Below are positions 1 to 5,096 of a DNA stretch of 5,096 nt, piece by piece. The position numbers were made by a program, and so were the translations under genes. Position 1 is the stretch's first letter. Every line of letters starts with the position of its first letter. Source of the DNA: Paracoccaceae bacterium. GTDB lineage: Bacteria > Pseudomonadota > Alphaproteobacteria > Rhodobacterales > Rhodobacteraceae. The notes beneath the pieces are model-generated. The model ran no database searches, was not told where the DNA came from, and was given only the letters and a program-made list of their open reading frames with translations. The DNA is taken from contig JALSHL010000055.1 of the NCBI GenBank assembly GCA_026982255.1, positions 1 to 5,096 of the forward strand, read 5' to 3'.

Positions 1-486
1 GGAATGCTGGTCGTGCTGTTGCGCCACTTCCGTTACTTCACCTATGACATCTGGTGGTGGGTAGGTCTGGTCCAGCCCTTCGCGATTTATGCTGCCCTGG
101 CGATGTTTGCCGGTCTGGCGGGCTTGTGGGGGCGCCGGTTCCTGGTCGAGCGGATCCGCTACATCTCCAGCCCGTCGGACCACTTGATGCTGGCGCTTCT
201 GGTTGCGATTGTGATCACCGGAATCAGCATGAAAACCCTGAATCCGACCGACATCGTTATGGTCAAAGGGTTTTTCCTCGGGTTGATGCGTTTCCAGATT
301 AACGAATTGCCGACCGATCCGCCGTTGTTGATCCATCTCGGGCTTGTTGCTGCGCTGATGATCATCTTCCCGATCTCGAAGCTGCTGCACGGTCCGGGCA
401 TCCTGTTCAGTCCGACACGCAACCAGATCGACAACCCGCGTGAAAAACGCCACATCGCCCCGTGGGCGAAGAAGCTCGAAGAATAA
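1..486 (+). CDS. dsrM: DsrM, membrane cytochrome b subunit of DsrMKJOP (3' part, start lies outside window)
   Basis: The frame is open from the first base and ends at TAA 484-486, so this is the C-terminal part of a gene that begins upstream. DsrM is a NarI-like di-heme b cytochrome in the inner membrane that exchanges electrons between the quinone pool and DsrK. Counting from the Met at position 4, hydrophobic helices lie at about residues 20-41, 59-77 and 107-126. His111 and His129 are 18 residues apart in a segment (HLGLVAALMIIFPISKLLH) that closely resembles the last heme-binding helix of NarI, where the ligands are also 18 apart. His60 and His8 are further histidines near membrane segments. 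The tail after residue 135 is polar and probably cytoplasmic. The Met at position 4 is not the start, because the family has more N-terminal helices than remain here. Identification rests on the NarI-like helix plus the dsrK, dsrL and dsrJ neighbours. Confidence 0.93.
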   Translation, partial: GMLVVLLRHFRYFTYDIWWWVGLVQPFAIYAALAMFAGLAGLWGRRFLVERIRYISSPSDHLMLALLVAIVITGISMKTLNPTDIVMVKGFFLGLMRFQINELPTDPPLLIHLGLVAALMIIFPISKLLHGPGILFSPTRNQIDNPREKRHIAPWAKKLEE

Positions 487-491
487 GGAGG
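485..491 (+). promoter_or_regulatory. Shine-Dalgarno site of dsrK
   Basis: AAGGAGG overlaps the dsrM stop codon and ends 7 nt before the ATG at 499. It is a near-perfect anti-16S match at ideal spacing and supports 499 as the dsrK start over later in-frame ATGs such as the one at 514. It also places dsrK in the same transcript as dsrM. Confidence 0.85.
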
Positions 492-498
492 TCTGGAC

Positions 499-2058
499 AT
501 GGCAACGCTCGATATGGATGCAGAAGGCGGCCCGAAGATGATTCCGGACCCGCTGGAAATACCCAAGCTCGCTTGTGGAGCAATGGCGGACATAGAACCG
601 TACAAGGCGCAGCCGAAAATGAACGAGGACCTCGGGTTTCCGGGGGAGCTGGTGGATAACTGGCAAGAGGTCGCGCTGGCAAAAATGAAAGAGCTGGCCG
701 AGAAAAGCCGCGCGTTTCAGGTTTATCTCGACTCCTGCGTGAAATGCGGTGCGTGCACGGACAAGTGCCACTACTTCCTTGGCACGGGTGACCCGAAAAA
801 TATGCCGGTGGCGCGTCAGGATTTGCTGCGCTCTGTCTATCGCCGCTATTTCACCTTTGCCGGAAAATACTTTCCGAAACTGGTGGGTGCGCGTGATCTG
901 ACCAAAGAGGTTCTGGACGAGTGGTACACATACTACCACCAGTGCTCGCAGTGTCGCCGCTGCTCGGTTTTCTGCCCCTACGGCATTGATACTGCCGAAA
1001 TTTCCATGGCTGCACGCGAGATCATGGACAGTGTCGGTGTCGGCCAGAAATATTGTAACGAAATTATCGCCAAGGCCGAGTCCGTGGGCAACAACCTCGG
1101 GCTTCAGGAAAAGGCGCTGGCGGCTACGCTGGAGGATCTGGAAGAAGAGATCGAGGATGATACCGGCGTTTCCGTCCGCATTCCGCTGGACGAAAAAGGT
1201 GCCGATATCCTGCTGATCACGCCCTCGGCCGACTTCTTTGCCGAGCCGCATATCGATGGCTTGATCGGATATGCCAAAGTATTCCACCAGGCGGGTGTAA
1301 GCTGGACGATCAGTTCCTATGCTTCCGAGGCGGCGAACTTCGGTATGTTTATCGGTTCGTATGAAAACATGCGCGAGCTGGCCTTGCGTATCCGCAAGGC
1401 GGCAATTGATCTGGGCGTGAAACGGATCGTGTTCGGGGAATGTGGCCACGCATGGCGTGTCGGCTATAGCTTCCTGAACACTCTTGCGGGTCCCTGGGAC
1501 TTCCTGGACCAGAATTATCCGATCCCGCAGCATATTCTGGAATTCACCCACGGTATGATCGAGCGTGGAGAGCTGAAATTCGACAAGTCGAAGAACGACG
1601 AATACAACGTGACGTTTCATGACAGCTGCAACGTGGCACGAGCCTCGCGCATGGGTGACAAGCCAGGCGGGCAGTTCGAGATTCCGCGTGCCGTATTGCG
1701 CGCCGTGTGTAACAATTACGTCGATATGGATCGGGACACGATCAAGGAGAGCACCTTCTGTTGTGGTGGTGGCGGCGGTCTGTTGACCGACGAGATCATG
1801 GATCTGCGCACCAAGGGCGCCAGCCCGCGTATGACCGCGCTGCAACAGGTCACACAGGATCACGGGGTAACCCATATGGCCGCCATTTGTGCCATCTGCA
1901 AGACCCAGTTTGCGAAAGTCATGCCGCATTACGGTTACGATAGGGATTCGATCCTTTCCGTGCACCAGCTTGTGGGGAACGCCATCATTCTCGATGGCCA
2001 GGAAATTGAAGAAGAGGCCGCGCCCGACGAGGCAGCCGCCGCAGTGGAGGTAAGTTGA
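499..2058 (+). CDS. dsrK: DsrK, HdrD-like iron-sulfur subunit of DsrMKJOP
   Basis: A 519-residue protein related to the catalytic subunit HdrD of heterodisulfide reductase. On the cytoplasmic face of the membrane, DsrK is thought to handle the DsrC persulfide/trisulfide and exchange electrons with DsrM. Two classical [4Fe-4S] motifs are visible: Cys80-83-86-90 (CVKCGACTDKC) and Cys149-152-155-159 (CSQCRRCSVFCPYG). The C-terminal half carries the CCG cysteine-rich domain that binds a non-cubane [4Fe-4S] cluster in HdrB/HdrD relatives: Cys377 (FHDSCN), Cys421-Cys422 (FCCGGGGG) and Cys464-x2-Cys467 (CAICKTQF). A further Cys315 in FGECGHAWR may be a remnant of a first CCG-type half. Residues 1-70 have no cluster motif and 500-519 are an acidic, Ala-rich tail. 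There is no signal peptide or transmembrane segment, as expected for a cytoplasmic subunit. The stop TGA overlaps the dsrL ATG by one base, implying translational coupling. Confidence 0.96.
   Translation: MATLDMDAEGGPKMIPDPLEIPKLACGAMADIEPYKAQPKMNEDLGFPGELVDNWQEVALAKMKELAEKSRAFQVYLDSCVKCGACTDKCHYFLGTGDPKNMPVARQDLLRSVYRRYFTFAGKYFPKLVGARDLTKEVLDEWYTYYHQCSQCRRCSVFCPYGIDTAEISMAAREIMDSVGVGQKYCNEIIAKAESVGNNLGLQEKALAATLEDLEEEIEDDTGVSVRIPLDEKGADILLITPSADFFAEPHIDGLIGYAKVFHQAGVSWTISSYASEAANFGMFIGSYENMRELALRIRKAAIDLGVKRIVFGECGHAWRVGYSFLNTLAGPWDFLDQNYPIPQHILEFTHGMIERGELKFDKSKNDEYNVTFHDSCNVARASRMGDKPGGQFEIPRAVLRAVCNNYVDMDRDTIKESTFCCGGGGGLLTDEIMDLRTKGASPRMTALQQVTQDHGVTHMAAICAICKTQFAKVMPHYGYDRDSILSVHQLVGNAIILDGQEIEEEAAPDEAAAAVEVS
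2046..2050 (+). promoter_or_regulatory. Shine-Dalgarno site of dsrL (decides the start)
   Basis: GGAGG inside the last codons of dsrK ends 7 nt before ATG 2058. An in-frame TTG directly before it at 2055 would have only 4 nt spacing, so the ATG at 2058 is preferred. Confidence 0.75.
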
Positions 2059-3995
2059 TGAACGATCAGGAGCACACATTCCGGCGCTTTGAAGAAGGCG
2101 AGACCCCTAAGGATTGGGATCTGGAAGAGAAGATCTTTACTCAGGACAAATCCTACAAATGTCCGACCTATGTGCACAAAACGCCTCCGTGTCAGGGGTC
2201 GTGTCCTTCGGGCCACGAGATCCGCGACTGGCTGGCAATCGCCCGCGGCATGGACAAGCCTCCTGTCGAAGGCATGGCATGGCAGGAATATGCGTTCCAG
2301 CGTATGGCCGAAGCCAACCCCTTCCCGGCAACCATGGGCCGCGTTTGCCCTGCGCCGTGTGAAGCCGGTTGTAACCGCAACGAAGTTGACGAGTTCGTCG
2401 GCATCAACGGTGTCGAACAGTATGTCGGTGACTGGGCCAACGAAAACGGTGTCACCATGCCCGAAGCGGGCGCCGACACCGGTCGCGCCATCGCGGTTGT
2501 CGGCGGTGGCCCTGCCGGTCTGTCCGCTGCATACTTCCTGCGTCTGGCCGGTCACCGTGTGACCTTGTTCGAGGCAAACGACAAGCTGGGCGGCATGATG
2601 CGCTACGGTATTCCGGGCTACCGGACGCCGCGTGATATGCTGGACAAGGAAATCGGTCGTATCACCGATATGGGTGTAGAAATCCACCTGAACACCCGCG
2701 TCGGCAAGGACGTTCCGATGGAGGTTCTGGAAGAAAACTACGATGCGATTTTCTGGGCGCTCGGCGCGCAGAACGGCCGTCCGCTGCCCATCGAGGGCTG
2801 GGAAGGCACCGAAAACTGCATCAACGGTATCGAGTTCCTCGACGCATTCAACAAAGGCTGGGTTCTGGGCACGGCGCAGAAAGTGGTCGTGGTTGGCGGT
2901 GGTGATACCTCCATCGACGTGGCATCCGTTGCCCGTCGTCTGGGGCACATCACTCATGTAGCCGAAACCGAGCATTCCGACGGAACGCTGGTCGATTTCA
3001 CCGCGCAGGATGCAGCACATGTGCTGTCGCGCGAGGGGATGCAGGCCACGCTGACTTCGCTGTTCCCGATTGAGGAAATGACCGCCGCCGAACACGAGCG
3101 TGAAGACGCGATGCGCGAGGGTGTCGACCTGCGAGGTGGTGTGATGCCGCTTGAGGTTCTGAAGAACGACGACGGTATGGCGATCGGTCTGAAGATGTGT
3201 GAATGTAAAATGGAAGGCAATCGCCCAGTCCCGGTCGAAGGCACCGAATTCACGCTTGAAGCCGATATCATCATTGCGGCCATTGGCCAGATGGGTGATT
3301 TCGACGGTGTCGAGGATATGGACTCCGGCAACGGCTTCATCGCCATCGAATCCGGTTACAAGGTCAAGGGCAAAGCCAAGCATTTTGCCGGTGGCGATAT
3401 TATCAAGCCGCACCTGCTGACCACCGCAATCGGTCACGGCCGTATTGCCGCCGAAACCATCACCGACTTCCTCGACGATGGCGAGATCGAGAAGCGCCCG
3501 CGTGTGGATACGCCGCATTTCAACCTTCTGGAAGAACTGCACCGCCGTGGCCACGATCCTGCACCTTACAATCACGAACAGGTGCGCGGTACGTATAATT
3601 CGGATTTTGCGGTTCACAACTACGAGGACCGCTCCGACTCGCAGATCATTCCGCATACGGAACTGTTCAAAGGGCACTTCCCCTATGTTCCGCGCGAGGT
3701 GCGCGACGAGAAGCACATCGAAGGCGATGCGGTTCTCGGCAACTTCGAAGAGCGCATCATTGCCTATAGCGAAGAGCAGGCCCGGAAAGAGGGCGAGCGC
3801 TGCATGTCCTGTGGTATGTGCTTCGAGTGTGACAACTGTGTGATCTATTGCCCGCAGGACGCCATTTCCCGCGTGCCGAAGAAAGATCGCGCTGTGGGCC
3901 GCTATGTGCAGACGGACTATACCAAATGTATCGGCTGTCACATCTGTGCGGATGTTTGTCCGACAGGTTACATCAAAATGGGTCTCGGGGAGTAA
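2058..3995 (+). CDS. dsrL: DsrL, Fe-S flavoprotein NAD(P)H oxidoreductase, electron partner of DsrAB
   Basis: A 645-residue cytoplasmic protein built like the small subunit of glutamate synthase (GltD) with an added ferredoxin domain. In A. vinosum, DsrL is essential for sulfur oxidation and links reverse sulfite reductase to NAD(H). Domains in order: N-terminal Fe-S region with Cys35, 45, 49 and Cys97, 101, 105 (CPAPCEAGC); FAD Rossmann motif GGGPAG at 149-154 with Glu172 at the end of the next strand; pyridine-nucleotide motif GGGDTSID at 280-287; closing FAD motif AGGD at 444-447; a linker at about 475-575; and a C-terminal two-cluster ferredoxin with Cys588, 591, 594, 598 (in CFECDNCVIYCP) and Cys624, 627, 630, 634 (CIGCHICADVCP). 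Cys582 and Cys585 precede the first set. Length is close to that of known sulfur-oxidiser DsrL. It overlaps dsrK by one base and ends 2 nt before dsrJ. Placement between dsrK and dsrJ favours the oxidative DsrL-1 type, but the subtype needs a phylogeny. Confidence 0.95.
   Translation: MNDQEHTFRRFEEGETPKDWDLEEKIFTQDKSYKCPTYVHKTPPCQGSCPSGHEIRDWLAIARGMDKPPVEGMAWQEYAFQRMAEANPFPATMGRVCPAPCEAGCNRNEVDEFVGINGVEQYVGDWANENGVTMPEAGADTGRAIAVVGGGPAGLSAAYFLRLAGHRVTLFEANDKLGGMMRYGIPGYRTPRDMLDKEIGRITDMGVEIHLNTRVGKDVPMEVLEENYDAIFWALGAQNGRPLPIEGWEGTENCINGIEFLDAFNKGWVLGTAQKVVVVGGGDTSIDVASVARRLGHITHVAETEHSDGTLVDFTAQDAAHVLSREGMQATLTSLFPIEEMTAAEHEREDAMREGVDLRGGVMPLEVLKNDDGMAIGLKMCECKMEGNRPVPVEGTEFTLEADIIIAAIGQMGDFDGVEDMDSGNGFIAIESGYKVKGKAKHFAGGDIIKPHLLTTAIGHGRIAAETITDFLDDGEIEKRPRVDTPHFNLLEELHRRGHDPAPYNHEQVRGTYNSDFAVHNYEDRSDSQIIPHTELFKGHFPYVPREVRDEKHIEGDAVLGNFEERIIAYSEEQARKEGERCMSCGMCFECDNCVIYCPQDAISRVPKKDRAVGRYVQTDYTKCIGCHICADVCPTGYIKMGLGE
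3987..3992 (+). promoter_or_regulatory. Shine-Dalgarno site of dsrJ
   Basis: GGGGAG in the last dsrL codons lies 5 nt before ATG 3998. The frame stays open upstream of this ATG inside dsrL, but the site together with the signal peptide beginning at this Met fixes the start. Confidence 0.7.
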
Positions 3996-3997
3996 TC

Positions 3998-4438
3998 ATG
4001 AAACGGCTGTTAATCGCATGGCTGATGATTGTCGGCCTTATCGGAGGTCCGGTTTTCGGGGAGGGGGTTTATCCCGACATTCCCAAAGCCAGCGGTGAAC
4101 CGCACCCTGAAGGCAATGAATTCTGGCGTGTGAATCACCCGCGCTTGTTGCGTCATGATCGTGATCTGACGCTGCGCGAGGGTGAACGCGATATCCAGGC
4201 CTCACTCGCCGAATGTGTTACCTGTCATGCGGTTAATGGCCCGGATGCCAAGCCGGTAACCTATGCCAGCGATGAATACTTCTGTCGGGTTTGCCATGAT
4301 TACGCAGCCGTTAAAATCGACTGCTTCCAGTGCCATAACTCGTTGCCGCCGGAACTGAGCGAAGGTGCGATGCTGTTCAACGACCCGGTCGAGGATGGTA
4401 TGGCGACATTGTTGGCCTATCTCGAGGGGGTAAAGTAA
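3998..4438 (+). CDS. dsrJ: DsrJ, periplasmic triheme cytochrome c of DsrMKJOP
   Basis: A 146-residue exported cytochrome. The N-terminus is a Sec-type signal: MKR, a hydrophobic run at about 4-20 and a possible cleavage after Gly21; it might instead stay uncleaved as an anchor. Exactly three CXXCH heme c motifs follow: Cys73-His77 (CVTCH), Cys96-His100 (CRVCH) and Cys109-His113 (CFQCH). This number and small size match DsrJ, which sits on the periplasmic side of the complex and whose redox partner is not firmly known. The stretch NHPRLLRHDRD at 46-56 resembles the conserved pre-heme region of the family. Oddity: the only six cysteines in the protein are those of the three heme motifs. The extra cysteine that is a distal heme ligand in A. 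vinosum DsrJ (Cys46 there) is absent, and my by-eye alignment puts His36 in its place. The start was chosen for its signal peptide and Shine-Dalgarno site. The stop TAA shares one base with the dsrO ATG. Confidence 0.95.
   Translation: MKRLLIAWLMIVGLIGGPVFGEGVYPDIPKASGEPHPEGNEFWRVNHPRLLRHDRDLTLREGERDIQASLAECVTCHAVNGPDAKPVTYASDEYFCRVCHDYAAVKIDCFQCHNSLPPELSEGAMLFNDPVEDGMATLLAYLEGVK
4424..4430 (+). promoter_or_regulatory. Shine-Dalgarno site of dsrO (decides the start)
   Basis: GAGGGGG near the end of dsrJ ends 7 nt before ATG 4438. The alternative in-frame ATG at 4510 has only a weak AAGG at 4499-4502, so the upstream start, coupled to the dsrJ stop, is preferred. Confidence 0.65.
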
Positions 4439-5096
4439 TGGATGCACCCGAGTTCAAAACTTCCGGTTGTGGCGGCGGTAGCTGCGGCAGCAATGAAAAA
4501 GGTGCCGATATGCATCGGCGGGCAATTATCAAGGGTGGCGCCGCGCTTGCGACGGTAACTGTTGTCCCGGGCGTTACGCTGATGACTCTTGCCAACAGCG
4601 CAACTGCCGAACCGGCCAACCCCAACGCCCGTTGGGGGCTGTTGATCGACGCGGCAAAGTGCCCCGAGGATTGTAGTGCTTGTATTACAGCCTGTTCCGA
4701 AGAGCAGGGCTGGGAGAATACAGGCCTCGATACGGACCCGCAGTGGATTCGCAAGGTGTTGCTGAAGGATCTGGATTCGGGCCGCACCAATTCGCTGCCT
4801 GTCATGTGCCAGCACTGTGAAAATCCTCCCTGCGTGGATGTGTGCCCGACGACGGCATCGTTCAAACGGCCTGACGGGGTGGTGTTGGTGGACAAGCATC
4901 GTTGCATCGGTTGCCGGTATTGCATGATGGCTTGCCCCTACAAAGCGCGGTCTTTCGTGCATGAAACCGTGACCGATCAGAAGGCCAACATGCCGCGCGG
5001 TCGCGGAACTGTCGAGAGTTGCACCCTCTGTGTGCATAAAATCGACCGTGGCGACGGCACGACCGCCTGTGTCGAGGCTTGCAAGGCCACCGGCAA
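4438..5096 (+). CDS. dsrO: DsrO, periplasmic four-cluster ferredoxin-like subunit of DsrMKJOP (5' part, runs off window)
   Basis: An open frame of 219 codons with no stop before the window ends. DsrO is an Fe-S protein of the NrfC/TtrB type that passes electrons between DsrJ and the membrane subunit DsrP. A twin-arginine leader is visible: HRRAIIKGG at 26-34, a weakly hydrophobic stretch at about 35-52 and a plausible cleavage near 55-57 (ATA). The mature part has four cysteine groups: Cys75, 79, 82, 86 (CPEDCSACITAC); Cys124, 127, 132, 136 (CQHCENPPCVDVCP); Cys156, 159, 162, 166 (CIGCRYCMMACPY); and Cys195, 198, 211, 215. Together these give 16 cysteines, enough for four [4Fe-4S] clusters. 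With the start at 4438 the protein has a 24-residue extension before the leader, including CGGGSCG at 11-17. If translation began at 4510 the leader would start directly at MHRR. The missing end is probably a few dozen residues, and dsrP would be expected next. Confidence 0.93.
   Translation, partial: MDAPEFKTSGCGGGSCGSNEKGADMHRRAIIKGGAALATVTVVPGVTLMTLANSATAEPANPNARWGLLIDAAKCPEDCSACITACSEEQGWENTGLDTDPQWIRKVLLKDLDSGRTNSLPVMCQHCENPPCVDVCPTTASFKRPDGVVLVDKHRCIGCRYCMMACPYKARSFVHETVTDQKANMPRGRGTVESCTLCVHKIDRGDGTTACVEACKATG

Noticed and set aside
159..682. Minus-strand open frames at 159-605 and 407-682 over the dsrM-dsrK junction
   Set aside because: They have no ribosome site or family resemblance that I can see and lie opposite the real dsrM and dsrK frames.
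2055..2057. TTG start for dsrL one codon upstream of the ATG
   Set aside because: The spacing from GGAGG is only 4 nt, whereas the ATG at 2058 has 7 nt; ATG is also the stronger codon.
1935..3941. A 668-codon open frame on the minus strand opposite the end of dsrK and nearly all of dsrL
   Set aside because: It runs antisense to a gene with clear domain motifs. Its translation shows no recognisable motif, and its openness follows from the codon bias of dsrL read in the complementary frame.
3848..3997. A longer in-frame start for dsrJ inside dsrL
   Set aside because: It would put about 50 residues in front of a clear signal peptide and lacks the Shine-Dalgarno site present before ATG 3998.
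4377..5037. Two minus-strand open frames opposite dsrO (4377-4925 and 4417-5037)
   Set aside because: Both are shadows of the dsrO reading frame, which has 16 correctly spaced Fe-S cysteines and a twin-arginine leader.

Overview
The window is an unbroken, plus-strand stretch of a dissimilatory sulfur-metabolism (dsr) operon. It contains the end of dsrM, complete dsrK, dsrL and dsrJ, and most of dsrO. The order M-K-L-J-O, with dsrL between dsrK and dsrJ, is that of the reverse-dsr operon of sulfur-oxidising proteobacteria such as Allochromatium vinosum (dsrABEFHCMKLJOPNRS). The likely source is therefore a proteobacterium that oxidises reduced sulfur (sulfide, thiosulfate or stored sulfur) through the oxidative Dsr pathway. 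The DNA is moderately GC-rich. Five genes alone do not place the organism below that level, and no taxonomic marker is present.

Layout: 1-486, 3' part of dsrM (membrane cytochrome b, NarI-like); 499-2058, dsrK (HdrD-like Fe-S protein with a CCG domain); 2058-3995, dsrL (Fe-S flavoprotein of the GltD type with a C-terminal ferredoxin domain); 3998-4438, dsrJ (triheme periplasmic cytochrome c); 4438-5096, 5' part of dsrO (periplasmic four-cluster ferredoxin-like protein with a twin-arginine leader). Gaps are 12 nt, a 1-nt overlap, 2 nt and a 1-nt overlap. Each internal gene has a purine-rich Shine-Dalgarno sequence inside or just after the end of the gene before it. There is no room for internal promoters or terminators between genes and none was seen. 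No RNA gene, mobile element or CRISPR array was seen.

How they work together (from known family biology): DsrM, K, J, O and the expected downstream DsrP form the transmembrane DsrMKJOP complex. DsrK on the cytoplasmic side is thought to act on the persulfide/trisulfide form of DsrC and passes electrons to DsrM hemes and the quinone pool. DsrJ and DsrO sit on the periplasmic side. DsrL is cytoplasmic and carries electrons released by reverse sulfite reductase DsrAB to NAD(P)+.

This is a known pathway, not a new system. The points most worth a second look are in details: DsrJ has no cysteine outside its three heme motifs, so the unusual His/Cys heme ligation described for A. vinosum DsrJ cannot form here; DsrO has a cysteine-containing extension in front of its twin-arginine motif; and DsrL has acidic residues where GltD has its NADPH-binding arginines.
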